NCBI GenBank assembly: GCA_022563195.1
Contig: JADFNV010000022.1
Coordinates: 1 to 52,860 of the forward strand
Length of the DNA stretch: 52,860 nucleotides
Direction: 5' to 3'
Source of the DNA: Pseudomonadota bacterium
Lineage (GTDB): Bacteria > Pseudomonadota > Gammaproteobacteria > Steroidobacterales > Woeseiaceae
Part shown: one piece after another, positions 28,370 through 37,067 of the stretch
How the letters are laid out: the number at the start of each line of letters is the position of its first letter
Position numbering within the stretch: the first letter of the stretch is position 1
Notes under the pieces: model-generated
What the model was told of the DNA's origin: nothing
Seen by the model: the letters and a program-made list of their open reading frames with translations, nothing else
Databases searched by the model: none
Translations under genes and position numbers: made by a program

Positions 28370-28957
28370 GTGACTGATGCAACAAGCAATCGCGTATTCG
28401 CCGTGGTGTTGGCGGCAGGGTCGGCGTCACGGTTTGGCTCCACCAAGCAATTGGCCAGGTTCAATGACATCGCACTGGTACGGCTCGCGACCGAGACAGC
28501 CTTTGCGGCCTGCGCTGACAACACGGCAATAGTCGTCGGCCATGACTGGCAAGCCGTCGTCGCAGCCTGTGAGCCAATACGCGGATTCCTGCTCGTAAAC
28601 GACCAGCACCGGGCTGGAATCGGTTCCTCAATCTCCCAGGCTGTGCGAACGCTCCAACATACGGCCCGTGCCTGCATCATTTTGCTCGCCGACCAACCGT
28701 TGATCACCGCGGAGCACGTGCGCTCGTTGGTCGAGACCTGGTCCGGGGCCGATAAGGAAATCGTCGCGACGGCGTATTCCGGCACGCTTGGACCACCGGT
28801 TTTGTTTCCTCGTGGCTGTTTCGCAGACCTTGAAGCCCTCACCGGCGACAGCGGCGGCCGACATCTTTTCGACGACGATCGATTCACGGTCAAGCACGTA
28901 TCATTCGAAGATGCGGCAATCGACATCGACACACGCGAGGATCTAAATAGATTGTAG
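28370..28957 (+). CDS. MocA-like molybdenum cofactor nucleotidyltransferase
   Basis: Protein of 195 residues with the nucleotidyltransferase signature LAAGSASRFGSTKQL (about 14-28), the metal-binding LLADQPLI and the downstream GPPVLFPRG and GDSGGRHLF segments of the MocA/CoxI-associated family that adds CMP or GMP to molybdopterin for hydroxylase-type enzymes. The start is a GTG at 28370. Its pairing with the moa operon just downstream on the other strand fits cofactor synthesis. Whether it makes the CMP form (xanthine dehydrogenase family) is inference, but XdhC at 42748 points the same way. Confidence 0.82.
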   Translation: MTDATSNRVFAVVLAAGSASRFGSTKQLARFNDIALVRLATETAFAACADNTAIVVGHDWQAVVAACEPIRGFLLVNDQHRAGIGSSISQAVRTLQHTARACIILLADQPLITAEHVRSLVETWSGADKEIVATAYSGTLGPPVLFPRGCFADLEALTGDSGGRHLFDDDRFTVKHVSFEDAAIDIDTREDLNRL

Positions 28958-28977
28958 GAGCGGGCCATGCCCGCGAT
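28953..28977. repeat. REP-like hairpin at the MocA stop
   Basis: TTGTAGGAGCGGGCCATGCC and CGCGA, with self-complementary CGGGC-CAT-GCCCG. It contains the TAG stop of the MocA-like gene. Confidence 0.65.
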
Positions 28978-28986
28978 TTCCACGAT

Positions 28987-29029
28987 GTTTGGTGATATCG
29001 CCCGGTCCGATCGTTACTTTTCACCAAAC
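28987..29029. repeat. Nine-base inverted repeat
   Basis: GTTTGGTGA and TCACCAAAC lie 25 bases apart, between two REP hairpins. A possible weak hairpin or protein site; no T-tract follows. Confidence 0.5.
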
Positions 29030-29053
29030 GGTTAGCCCACTATGTCTATTCGT

Positions 29054-29106
29054 ACGGCGGGCTCCTACAGGTCGGGTGGCTTAGCCCGCCCGCGCTGCTC
29101 CTACAA
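29054..29106. repeat. REP-like pair at the moaE stop
   Basis: Contains GCGGGCTCCTACAG and, after a linker with GGTGGCTTAGCCCGCC, a second CTCCTACA. It overlaps the moaE stop codon (29101-29103). Head-to-head with the hairpin at 28953, it may protect the convergent transcript ends. Confidence 0.6.
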
Positions 29107-29529
29107 AGCCGACGCGCAACGCTCGCAGTTGACCCACCCCGAGTGGCCATCGACGTAGTGCTCTTTTTTCCAGATCGGCAACCGTACCTTGAGCTGGTCG
29201 ATGATATAGCGGCAAGCGCGAAAGGCTTCGTCGCGGTGCGGGGCAGATACACCGACCCAGACCGCGCAGTCACCGATCTCGAGCAAGCCGGTGCGGTGTG
29301 CACAATGTGCCGTCTGACACGAAAACTGCCGCCTGGCTTCGGCCAGAATCTCCTCGCCTTCTGTCAGCGCGAGCGGCTCGTAGGCCTCGTACTCGAGCCG
29401 CAAGACCGCATGTCCGTCATTTTCGTTGCGCACCCAGCCTTCGAAGCTACAGTACGCTCCCGATGCGGGATCGAAGAGTTGCTTTCGCAACTCGTCCGGA
29501 TCGATAGGGCTCGCTGCCACGCTGATCAA
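29101..29529 (-). CDS. moaE: Molybdopterin synthase catalytic subunit MoaE
   Basis: Subunit of about 142 residues that transfers sulfur from MoaD to precursor Z. It has the family pattern FEGWVRN and YEAYEPLA, HRTGLLEIGD and APHRDEAF, and the catalytic Lys region WKKEHY. The frame upstream of 29529 overlaps moaD and gives non-protein-like sequence, so I start at a TTG just after the moaD stop with a GGGGG-rich ribosome binding site. It is the last gene of the moaA-moaC-mobA-moaD-moaE operon. Confidence 0.9.
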   Translation of the reverse strand: MISVAASPIDPDELRKQLFDPASGAYCSFEGWVRNENDGHAVLRLEYEAYEPLALTEGEEILAEARRQFSCQTAHCAHRTGLLEIGDCAVWVGVSAPHRDEAFRACRYIIDQLKVRLPIWKKEHYVDGHSGWVNCERCASAL

Positions 29530-29530
29530 T

Positions 29531-29773
29531 TCAACCCCCGGCAACAGGCGGAAACAGCAACACGGTATCGCCATCGCTGACCGGGGAATCCCAGTCGGCC
29601 ATGACATCATTGATCGCAACCTTGCAGTGGCCGGTCGGCTCTACCGAACCGTGGCGTTCACGCGTCGCGCGAAACACATCGGCGGCCGTCGTTGCGTCGA
29701 TTGTCAATGTCTCCTCGTTCACTCCCGCGTGTTCTCGAAACATCGCGAAATAACAGACTTTGATCGATTTCAT
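29531..29773 (-). CDS. moaD: Molybdopterin synthase sulfur carrier MoaD
   Basis: Ubiquitin-like protein of 80 residues ending PPVAGG, whose C-terminal Gly-Gly is thiocarboxylated to carry sulfur into molybdopterin. It has the typical VCYFAMFREHAGV start and the DGDTVLLFPPVAGG end. Its start overlaps the mobA stop by four bases and its stop abuts the moaE start, indicating translational coupling. Confidence 0.95.
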   Translation of the reverse strand: MKSIKVCYFAMFREHAGVNEETLTIDATTAADVFRATRERHGSVEPTGHCKVAINDVMADWDSPVSDGDTVLLFPPVAGG

Positions 29774-30360
29774 GATGCGGCCTCAAAAATACTGCCCGCA
29801 AGGTCGTCCGGAGTGTTGATGTTGTCGAGTGACTGAGGATTTGGCTGCTCGAGGAGCAGTGTATCCGAACGAATCAGAATTTTGCGCGGGCAGATGACGC
29901 CATCATCCACAAAGCGTTGCACGATGGTTTCGCTACCGAACCGATAGAGCGCGCACATAGGCTCTGGCAACTTATCGTGACTGCTCATAAAGGCCGTGAA
30001 AGGCTGCCCGGCCGAGCGGTTGTCGAGCAGGAACCTGAGCGTTGCCTCGTCAATATTCGGCAAGTCACAGGCGACGACAAGCCAGTCGACCTGTGGATGC
30101 TCATGCATCGCCGACAGGATTCCGGCGATGGGCCCGATATCATCGTAACGATCGATGATCTGTGCAAATCGACTTCGTTCTGCTTCGTCCCGTTGTTCGC
30201 TGCGGGCCGACACGAACACGCGATCTGTTACCCGACCCAGTAATTCGACAATATGCGCAAGCTGACTTTTGCCGTTGCGCTGCAGCAATGCCTTGTCGCG
30301 ACCCATGCGACGGCTCTGACCACCTGCGAGCACCAGCCCGTAGATTTCACTGTTCGACAT
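29770..30360 (-). CDS. mobA: Molybdenum cofactor guanylyltransferase MobA
   Basis: Enzyme of about 196 residues that attaches GMP to Mo-molybdopterin. It has the nucleotide motif LVLAGGQSRRMGRDKAL near the N-terminus, GPIAGILSAM and VVACDLPNID. I chose the ATG at 30360 (MSNSEIYG); an upstream in-frame ATG lies well inside moaC. It overlaps moaC by 14 bases and moaD by four. The separate MocA-like protein at 28370 suggests two nucleotide forms of the cofactor are made. Confidence 0.93.
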   Translation of the reverse strand: MSNSEIYGLVLAGGQSRRMGRDKALLQRNGKSQLAHIVELLGRVTDRVFVSARSEQRDEAERSRFAQIIDRYDDIGPIAGILSAMHEHPQVDWLVVACDLPNIDEATLRFLLDNRSAGQPFTAFMSSHDKLPEPMCALYRFGSETIVQRFVDDGVICPRKILIRSDTLLLEQPNPQSLDNINTPDDLAGSIFEAAS

Positions 30361-30826
30361 GCCGGAAATCCTGCTTGCCACCTGTCTTGGATATCAGGCG
30401 TGTCTCACCGATGACGATATCGTGGGACATCGCTTTGCACATGTCATAAACAGTCAGTGCCGCGATTGAGGCGCCCGTCAGGGCCTCCATTTCCACGCCG
30501 GTCTTTCCGTGTACGCGGCAAATGCAATCAATAGTTGCCTGGTTGCCGTCAATTTCGATCGAGATGCTGCAGTTCTCCAGACCGAGCGGATGACAGAACG
30601 GAATCAGCTCATGCGTTCTCTTTGCCGCCATGACACCGGCGATGATCGCCGTCGCAAAGACCGGGCCCTTCTTGCTTGAAATTTCATCACCATCAATTTC
30701 GTCGATAACGGCTTGCGGCAGAATTACGATGGATCGTGCGTGCGCTTCACGATCCGTCGCGATCTTGTCGCCAATATCTACCATCTGCGGTCGATTGCGA
30801 TCATCGATATGGCTCAACTTGCCCAA
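30347..30826 (-). CDS. moaC: Cyclic pyranopterin monophosphate synthase MoaC
   Basis: Protein of about 159 residues that with MoaA converts GTP to cyclic pyranopterin monophosphate. It has PQMVDIGDKIATDREAHA, the conserved KRTHELIPFCHPL active-site segment, and VHGKTGVEMEALTGAS with the catalytic Lys. I start at a TTG (30826) that gives GKLSHIDDRN, aligning with the SQLTHINA start of E. coli MoaC; a GTG at 30835 is also possible. The start follows the moaA stop by one base. Confidence 0.93.
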   Translation of the reverse strand: MGKLSHIDDRNRPQMVDIGDKIATDREAHARSIVILPQAVIDEIDGDEISSKKGPVFATAIIAGVMAAKRTHELIPFCHPLGLENCSISIEIDGNQATIDCICRVHGKTGVEMEALTGASIAALTVYDMCKAMSHDIVIGETRLISKTGGKQDFRHVEQ

Positions 30827-30827
30827 C

Positions 30828-31889
30828 TCAACCACCCATCCTGTACATCTCGATCTTGCGCAACGCGTGCGCCTCCGCAACATCGGGTTGCCGCAATTCA
30901 CTGTATCGATCCGCGCGCTGCAACCAGATGCGCGACAGAATGTCGGTGAGTTCGTCGTCGCTCGCGCCATTCCTGATTGGCTCGCGCAGATCGGTACCGT
31001 GGGTTGCGAACAGGCAAGTATATAGCACCCCGTCGGCCGATAATCGGGCGCGGCTGCAACTGCCACAGAAGGGCTCCGTCACCGATGAAATAAATCCGAT
31101 CTCGCCCTCACCGTCGACGTATTCGTAGCGTCGCGCAACTTCTCCGGGATAATTTTTGTCCACGGGACGTAAGGGCCAGTGCGCCTGTATCGTAGTCAGC
31201 AGCTCCTTCGACGGCACGACCTGGTCCATTTTCCAGCCATTGCGATTGCCAACGTCCATGAATTCGATCAGGCGCACGATATGACCACTACCGCGAAAGT
31301 AGTCGAGCAGATCGACGATCGTATGGTCGTTGACACCGCGCTGCACGACAACATTAATTTTGACAGGTGTCAGCCCCGTATGCGCAGCAGCATCGACTCC
31401 GGCGAGGACTCTCTTCAAGTCGCCACGCCCGCCACTCATGGTCTTGAAGATCCGCTCGTCGAGGCTGTCGAGGCTTATCGTGACCCGGTGCAATCCCGCA
31501 TCGGCCAGCGTCTGCGCGACCGGCGCGAGCAGCATCGCATTCGTGGTCAGCGCAAGATCGTCAATACCCGGAATTTCAGCAAGGGTCGCAACGAGTCCAG
31601 GCAGTTTTTTGTCCAGCAGCGGCTCGCCGCCGGTCAGGCGAATTTTCGAGACGCCCAGCTTGGTCGCCACGCGTACAACCTTGAGAATCTCAGTGTGCGT
31701 CAGGCATTGCGATTTCTTCAGGAATTCAAAATCGGCATGAAACTCTGTTTCGGGCATGCAATACGGGCAGCGAAAATTGCAACGATCGAGAAGCGAGATT
31801 CGCAAGTCGTGCAGAGGCCGAGCGAGCGCATCGCGTGTCTCGACGGCCTTGGGCATCGATAAATTGTTGGCAGTCAGATCTGAGCTCAT
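30828..31889 (-). CDS. moaA: GTP 3',8-cyclase MoaA
   Basis: Radical-SAM enzyme of 353 residues, first step of molybdenum cofactor synthesis. It has the N-terminal cluster C37-x3-C41-x2-C44 (CNFRCPYC), the LTGGEPLL motif, a C-terminal second cluster (FCGSCSRARLSADG and YTCLF) and the essential C-terminal Gly-Gly (MGG). The ATG at 31889 begins the operon; Met12 is an alternative. The whole five-gene operon is tightly packed, so the cofactor enzymes are made together. Confidence 0.95.
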   Translation of the reverse strand: MSSDLTANNLSMPKAVETRDALARPLHDLRISLLDRCNFRCPYCMPETEFHADFEFLKKSQCLTHTEILKVVRVATKLGVSKIRLTGGEPLLDKKLPGLVATLAEIPGIDDLALTTNAMLLAPVAQTLADAGLHRVTISLDSLDERIFKTMSGGRGDLKRVLAGVDAAAHTGLTPVKINVVVQRGVNDHTIVDLLDYFRGSGHIVRLIEFMDVGNRNGWKMDQVVPSKELLTTIQAHWPLRPVDKNYPGEVARRYEYVDGEGEIGFISSVTEPFCGSCSRARLSADGVLYTCLFATHGTDLREPIRNGASDDELTDILSRIWLQRADRYSELRQPDVAEAHALRKIEMYRMGG

Positions 31890-31986
31890 AGGGTCATTCT
31901 GCCCGAAGTCGCGGTGAATTTTCTTTATTTTGACTCTTTTTTACTGCATGATTTTGCGCCGCACTGGTCTTCTTGCAGGTTTCCCT

Positions 31987-33189
31987 ATGCACGTCACATT
32001 CACCGACGAAGAACTCGCATTTCGCGACGAAGTCAGGAGTTTTTTTCTCGATGAATTGCCCGATGACATTCGCGACAAGCGCATGCAGGACGTCGTCCTT
32101 GATCCTGAGGATCAGATTCGATTCCAGAAATGCCTGTTCAAAAAAGGCTGGGCGGGCGTCAACTGGCCGGTTGAATACGGCGGCACAGGATGGTCTGCAG
32201 TGCAGCAATACATCTTCGCTGCGGAGATGGCGGCGGCCAACGCGCCCGGCATCGTGGCGTTCGGACTGAATATGGTCGGCCCAATCGTCTACACCTTCGG
32301 CAACGAAGAGCAGAAACGACGCTTTCTGCCTGACATACTCGAAAGTAACGTCTGGTGGTGCCAGGGCTATTCGGAGCCCGGTTCGGGCTCCGACCTCGCG
32401 TCACTGAAGATGCGGGCCGACAAGTCCGGCGATCACTACGTCGTCAACGGCACAAAAACCTGGACAACGCTTGGCCAATATGCCGACTGGATTTTTTGCC
32501 TGGTACGGACGAACACGGATGTCACACGCCGCCAGGACGGCATCAGTTTTCTTCTCGTCGACATGAGCACACCTGGCGTTTCGGTCAAACCGATTATTAC
32601 GCTCGACGGTGATCACGAGGTCAACGAAGTGCATTTCGAGGATGTTGAGGTACCGATCGAGAATCTCGTCGGTGAGGAGGGCAAAGGCTGGACCTATGGC
32701 AAAGTTTTGCTGCAACACGAACGAACCAATATCACGGGCGCCGCTCGATCAGCTTATCGACTGCGGCGGCTACGCGTGCAAGCGTCCCGATCCATTCGTG
32801 GTGCGAATCCCTTAGCCGAAGATCGTAATTTCATGCGCAAGCTCGCCGCGATCGAAGTCGATCTCAAGGCGCTTGAATTTACCGATCTGCGAACGCTTGC
32901 TGCAGTCGCCTCCGGCAAGGCTCCAGGGCCCGAGTCCTCGATTCTCAAGCTCAAGGGTACGGAAATACAGCAGATGATCGACCTTCTTACCATGGAGGCG
33001 GCCGCATACTACGCGCTGCCCTACGTGCGCGATCAATACGTACTCGATTTTCCCGTTGCTGATCGCATCGGCGAAGCAGCCGAAACCAAATCGTCGTTGC
33101 ATTATTTCAACAATCGCAAAGCATCGATCTACGGCGGCTCGAACGAGATCCAGAAAAACATTATCGCCAAGCACGTACTAGGGCTATAG
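31987..33189 (+). CDS. Acyl-CoA dehydrogenase family protein (first of a pair)
   Basis: FAD-dependent dehydrogenase of 400 residues, introducing the alpha-beta double bond into acyl-CoA. It has the EYGGTGWS segment, the FAD-site YSEPGSGSDLASL and the C-terminal YGGSNEIQKNIIAKHVLGL. The residue where medium-chain dehydrogenases carry the base (IYEGTSQIQ) is Gly, so the base would sit elsewhere in the chain, as in isovaleryl- or long-chain enzymes, or the partner provides it. I chose the ATG at 31987 rather than an upstream frame start. The next gene is 10 bases on, a pattern of heteromeric dehydrogenase pairs. Confidence 0.9.
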   Translation: MHVTFTDEELAFRDEVRSFFLDELPDDIRDKRMQDVVLDPEDQIRFQKCLFKKGWAGVNWPVEYGGTGWSAVQQYIFAAEMAAANAPGIVAFGLNMVGPIVYTFGNEEQKRRFLPDILESNVWWCQGYSEPGSGSDLASLKMRADKSGDHYVVNGTKTWTTLGQYADWIFCLVRTNTDVTRRQDGISFLLVDMSTPGVSVKPIITLDGDHEVNEVHFEDVEVPIENLVGEEGKGWTYGKVLLQHERTNITGAARSAYRLRRLRVQASRSIRGANPLAEDRNFMRKLAAIEVDLKALEFTDLRTLAAVASGKAPGPESSILKLKGTEIQQMIDLLTMEAAAYYALPYVRDQYVLDFPVADRIGEAAETKSSLHYFNNRKASIYGGSNEIQKNIIAKHVLGL

Positions 33190-33199
33190 GGAAGCTAGC

Positions 33200-34336
33200 A
33201 TGGACTTAACATTGAATGAAGTGCAATCGATGCTCGCCGAAAGCGTCGACAAGTTCATCACCAACGACTACGACTTTGACACACGGCAAAAATATGCTGG
33301 CAGTGAACTCGGTTATAGCGCCGACGTCTGGCGAACATTTGCAGACCTGGGATGGACCGCTATACCATTCACCGAGGACGATGGCGGTTTTGCGGGCGGC
33401 CCGATCGAGATAATGCTGATCATGCAAAGGTTTGGCCGTGGCCTGTTGGTCGAACCGTACCTCGCCAATGTCGTGCTGGCGGGTGGCATTCTGCGTCGTG
33501 TCGCCGATACCACCCAGAAAGCCCGATGGCTGCACCCGATCATCAGTGGTGAATTGCAGGCGACGCTCGCATTCGTCGAACCACAGAGTCGCTACGACAT
33601 CGCAAACATCCTGACGACGGCCGTGGTTGACGGCGATGACTGGGTCCTCAATGGCTCCAAAGGCGTGGTCTTCAATGGCGGTAACTCCGGGCTGATCATA
33701 ATTCCGGCCCGCACGGCCGGCGAACAATCGGACGAAGACGGCATCACCTTGTTTGCAGTCGACGCGGATCGCGATGGAGTTTCGATCAAGTCCTATGCGA
33801 CGATCGATGGACTGCAAGCGGCCGAAATTACGCTCACCAATGTGCGAGTAAACAGCGCCACGGTCCTTGGCGCCGTCGGCGAAGCATTCCCTACTCTCGA
33901 TGTCGTTATCGACGAAGCGACGCTGGCCGTCTGTGCCGAGGCCGTTGGCATCATGCAGATTCTGAAAGACAAAACGGTCGAATACACGAAAAACCGCGTT
34001 CAGTTCGGCGTACCGATAAGCAGCTTTCAGGCCCTGCAACACCGCATGGTCGACATGCTGACCGACTGCGAGCAAAGCTATTCTTTATTGCTGTGGGCCA
34101 CGATGGCGAATGCGGACGACACCGTCGAAGCAAAACGCGCCGTCAGCGCCATCAAATATATGATCGGCACGGCCGGGCAAAAAGTCGGTCAGGAAGCCGT
34201 GCAATTACACGGCGGCATGGGTGTTACCTGGGAAATGGACGTCGCCCATTACTTCAAACGATTGACCGCGATCTGCCAGATGTTCGGCAACGCGGACTGG
34301 CACCTCGACAAGCTGGCAGACGTTCCAGCGTCGTAG
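33200..34336 (+). CDS. Acyl-CoA dehydrogenase family protein (second of a pair)
   Basis: Shorter dehydrogenase-fold protein of 378 residues starting MDLTLNEVQSMLAESVDKF. It has the N-terminal helical domain, a weak FAD/acyl region (LAFVEPQSRYDIANI) and a C-terminal QLHGGMGVTWEMDVAHYFKRL. The usual YSEPGSGSDLA type of FAD signature is not present in its standard form, which suggests a partner subunit. Adjacent dissimilar dehydrogenase genes like this form heterotetramers in mycobacterial steroid side-chain oxidation (FadE pairs). Substrate is unknown. Confidence 0.85.
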   Translation: MDLTLNEVQSMLAESVDKFITNDYDFDTRQKYAGSELGYSADVWRTFADLGWTAIPFTEDDGGFAGGPIEIMLIMQRFGRGLLVEPYLANVVLAGGILRRVADTTQKARWLHPIISGELQATLAFVEPQSRYDIANILTTAVVDGDDWVLNGSKGVVFNGGNSGLIIIPARTAGEQSDEDGITLFAVDADRDGVSIKSYATIDGLQAAEITLTNVRVNSATVLGAVGEAFPTLDVVIDEATLAVCAEAVGIMQILKDKTVEYTKNRVQFGVPISSFQALQHRMVDMLTDCEQSYSLLLWATMANADDTVEAKRAVSAIKYMIGTAGQKVGQEAVQLHGGMGVTWEMDVAHYFKRLTAICQMFGNADWHLDKLADVPAS

Positions 34337-34372
34337 CCTCCGTCGTCTACCCCACGGCCGGCAGTCCAACCG

Positions 34373-34710
34373 CACGGGCACGATCTCGGGTATTTGCTCG
34401 CGCTTAAGCTCGCTCGGTGTCCTCCCATGACTGTTGCACGGCCGGCAGTCCGGACATTCCTTGCCGGAATGGCTCGCTGCGCTGCGCTTTATTTCCGGCA
34501 AAGAACATCCCTCCCGCCGACCCCACGAAGATCGGAGGGCGGACACGATACGGTGGCTCGTCGAGCGTCGTCGAATCCGAGCGGAGCAGGGACAGCGAGA
34601 GCGAGGATTCGCGGATTGGAGCGAGACAGGGACGTCGAAGCGACATTAAGCGAGAGGAGCTACCGTGTCGGGGTCGTCGTGCTCGACGAATACCCGAGAT
34701 CGTGCCCGTG
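34373..34710. repeat. Perfect 22-base inverted repeat, arms 295 bases apart
   Basis: Arms at 34373-34394 and 34689-34710 are exact reverse complements starting CACGGGCACGATCTCGGGTA. The left arm runs on into TTGCTCGCGCTTAA, shared with the 7748-7890 repeat, so the two loci hold members of one repeat family. Confidence 0.75.
34470..34515 (-). repeat. Dispersed 42-base repeat, copy 2 (inverted)
   Basis: The reverse complement of this stretch begins GGGAGGGATGTTCTT and ends AGCGCAGCGCAGCGAGCCA, matching 27662-27703 except in the nine-base centre. Confidence 0.75.
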
Positions 34711-34760
34711 TGTCGGGGCCGCCGTGCAATTATCGTGGAAATCGAGCGTAGGGCGGGATC

Positions 34761-36434
34761 CTACGCCATTGCCTGGCGTTCGATCTTGGCCCAGGAGTCG
34801 CGGAGCGTGACGATGCGATTGATCACAGGTGCATCGGGTGAGTGGTCCCTGGCGTCCGTACAGAAGTAACCCAGGCGTTCAAATTGCACAGACTGACCGA
34901 TCTCGAAATTCTGCAGGGATGGCTCTAGCATCGCCGTTACTTCCAGCAAGGACTCCGGGTTGACGACATCCATCAGATCCGCAGCCGACGTCGGATCTGG
35001 AATCGTGAACAGACGATCATAGAGACGTACATCCGCCGAAACCGCGTGTTGTACAGACACCCAGTGAATCGTACCTTTAACTTTGCGGTTGCTCGTCTGC
35101 GTGCCGCTCCGGGTGTCCGGATCGTAAGAACAGCGTAGTTCGATCACGTCGCCGGCGTCGTTTTTGATGACCTCGTCACAGCGAATGATGTAGCCGAAGC
35201 GAAGGCGCACCTCCCCACCTGGCTTGAGGCGAAAGAATTTGCGCGGAGCTTCCTCGAGAAAGTCGTCACGCTCGATCCAGATAGTGCGCGAGAATGGCAT
35301 TTCCCGCGTGCCCAGTTCCGGTCGATGCGGATGATTCACTGCCTGCATCATCTCGACCTGGCCCTCCGGGTAGTTCGTCAACACGACTTTTAGCGGGTGC
35401 AACACCGCCATGCGACGTTCGGCATTCTCTCCGAGCTCTTCCCGGATACTGTTCTCGAGAACTGCCATTTCTATGAGCTTGTCTTTCTTGGTAACCCCTC
35501 CACGCATGACGAAATTACGCAACGCTGTCGCTGGATAGCCCCGCCGGCGCATACCCGCAATCGTCGGCATGCGCGGATCGTCCCAGCCAGTCACGACGCC
35601 GGCTTCGATCAACGCGCTGAGCTTGCGCTTGCTCGTGATCGTGTAGGCAAGATTCAGCCGCGAGAATTCGATCTGTCGCGGCCGACTGGTCGGTTTCATC
35701 TGGTCGAGAATCCAGTCATAGAGTGGCCGATGATCTTCAAACTCGAGCGTGCACAAGGAATGAGTAATACCTTCGAATGCGTCGGACAGAGTGTGCGCGA
35801 AATCGTACATCGGATAGATTCGCCACTTGTCTCCGGTGCGCTGGTGATGGACATGCCGAATTCGGTACAAGGCAGGATCACGCAAATTGATATTCGGCGA
35901 CGCCATATCGATCTTCGCGCGCAGAACGTGTTCGCCATCGGCAAAATCTCCCTTGCGCATGCGTCGAAACAACTCGAGGTTTTCTTCGACGCTTCGAGTT
36001 CGGTGCGGACTGTTCCTGCCGGGCTCGGTCAGCGTCCCACGATACTCACGTATTTCGTCGGCACTGAGACTGTCGACATAGGCCATCCCCAGTTCGATCA
36101 GCTTTTCGGCGGCATCGTAGAGTTGATCGAAGTAATCCGAGGCATGCGTCAGGCGATCATCCCAGCTGAATCCAAGCCATTGGACGTCGCGTTCGATCGC
36201 TCGCACGAATTCCTCGCTCTCCTTGCCCGGGTTCGTGTCGTCGAATCGCAAGAACGTCTTGCCCCCGGTCTCCCCGGCTGCACCGAAATTCAGGCAAATC
36301 GAACTGACATGACCGACATGCAGGTAGCCATTGGGCTCCGGCGGAAACCGGGTCACGATTTCACTGTGCTTGCCCGACTCCAGGTCTTCGTGAATGATCT
36401 GGCGGATAAAGTCCCGCGGGGGTGCTTCGCTCAT
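34761..36434 (-). CDS. glnS: Glutaminyl-tRNA synthetase
   Basis: Class I synthetase of 557 residues charging tRNA-Gln. It has the HIGH motif as H39-V-G-H42 ([12 protein letters not shown]), a long catalytic Rossmann domain with [15 protein letters not shown], the KMSKS equivalent TSKRKL, and the GlnRS-type C-terminal anticodon-binding beta barrels. Length and the SKRKL form match E. coli GlnS rather than a GluRS. The next gene upstream on the same strand is zur, 44 bases away; the two could be cotranscribed. Confidence 0.95.
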   Translation of the reverse strand: MSEAPPRDFIRQIIHEDLESGKHSEIVTRFPPEPNGYLHVGHVSSICLNFGAAGETGGKTFLRFDDTNPGKESEEFVRAIERDVQWLGFSWDDRLTHASDYFDQLYDAAEKLIELGMAYVDSLSADEIREYRGTLTEPGRNSPHRTRSVEENLELFRRMRKGDFADGEHVLRAKIDMASPNINLRDPALYRIRHVHHQRTGDKWRIYPMYDFAHTLSDAFEGITHSLCTLEFEDHRPLYDWILDQMKPTSRPRQIEFSRLNLAYTITSKRKLSALIEAGVVTGWDDPRMPTIAGMRRRGYPATALRNFVMRGGVTKKDKLIEMAVLENSIREELGENAERRMAVLHPLKVVLTNYPEGQVEMMQAVNHPHRPELGTREMPFSRTIWIERDDFLEEAPRKFFRLKPGGEVRLRFGYIIRCDEVIKNDAGDVIELRCSYDPDTRSGTQTSNRKVKGTIHWVSVQHAVSADVRLYDRLFTIPDPTSAADLMDVVNPESLLEVTAMLEPSLQNFEIGQSVQFERLGYFCTDARDHSPDAPVINRIVTLRDSWAKIERQAMA

Positions 36435-36478
36435 GTGTTGCCGTTTGACCGGGTCAAGGGAGCGCTATTTTACGCACG

Positions 36479-36967
36479 TTAGGAGCACGAACGGCAACGT
36501 TTACAAAGTCCTTCGATTTCGAGAATCTGCCGCACGGCTGTGAACCCGAGCTGTTTCGCTTTCTCTGCGACAAGCCCCTCAATGTCGCTATCGGCAAGTT
36601 CGGTGACCGTCCGGCAATCGCGGCAGATTAGAAACTGGCCCGTGTGCATACGACCGGGATCCGGGCAACCAATAAAGGCATTGAGCGAATCGAGCCGATG
36701 CACGAGGCCGGCTTCAATCAGGAATTCGAGCGCACGATATACGGTGGGTGGCGCTGCACGCCTGCCGTCGTCGCGAAGCCCGGCGAGGATGCCATAGGCG
36801 CCTATCGGCTTGTGACTCTCCCAGACCAGCGCAAGCACACGGCGCCGCAACGCTGTGAATCTCAATCCCGAGTCCCGGCAAAGCAGTTCGGCTGTCGCCA
36901 TGGCGGTATCGATACAATCAGCGTGGTCGTGTTCGGTGAGTGGCTTGAATTGCTCGAGTCCGTTCAT
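36479..36967 (-). CDS. zur: Fur-family regulator, probably Zur
   Basis: Protein of 162 residues with the Fur winged helix (FTALRRRVLALVWESHKPIGAYGI, then PPTVYRALEFLIEAGLVHRLD) and the zinc-binding C-terminal CxxC pairs C115/C118 and C155/C158 with C161. Compared with Fur it has the extra Cys-rich ending (CKRCRSCS) and GCPDPGRMHTG segment typical of Zur, the zinc-uptake repressor. Divergent from thrS. No high-scoring operator is obvious in the gap. Confidence 0.82.
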   Translation of the reverse strand: MNGLEQFKPLTEHDHADCIDTAMATAELLCRDSGLRFTALRRRVLALVWESHKPIGAYGILAGLRDDGRRAAPPTVYRALEFLIEAGLVHRLDSLNAFIGCPDPGRMHTGQFLICRDCRTVTELADSDIEGLVAEKAKQLGFTAVRQILEIEGLCKRCRSCS

Positions 36968-36986
36968 AGTAGCAGTCAGTTAAGCT

Positions 36987-37017
36987 TTGAGTTTAGCGCG
37001 CTCAACTTCTGTACAAT
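36987..37017 (+). promoter_or_regulatory. Possible promoter of thrS
   Basis: -35-like TTGAGT (36987-36992) and -10 TACAAT (37012-37017) are 19 bases apart, longer than ideal. The -10 is 50 bases before the thrS start. The gap also contains GCGCGC repeats that could fold. Confidence 0.35.
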
Positions 37018-37067
37018 AGCGCGCCGTGCCCGCAGGCTCTCAATCAGTTTGTTAGCAAGACCATACC

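Larger units (their letters stand above)
34337..34760. repeat. 424-base non-coding block of nested repeats
   Basis: No real gene between the acyl-CoA dehydrogenase and glnS. The block holds a perfect 22-base inverted repeat (34373-34394 with 34689-34710), a nested imperfect pair (34550-34559 with 34657-34666, ACGGTGGCTC against GAGCTACCGT), a 14-base direct repeat ACGGCCGGCAGTCC (34354-34367 and 34438-34451) and the inverted copy of the 42-base repeat. It separates convergent genes. Confidence 0.75.

Noticed and set aside
34394..34810. Open frames on both strands across the repeat block
   Set aside because: The translations are rich in Arg, Ser and Pro and follow the inverted repeats; no ribosome binding site and no domain.
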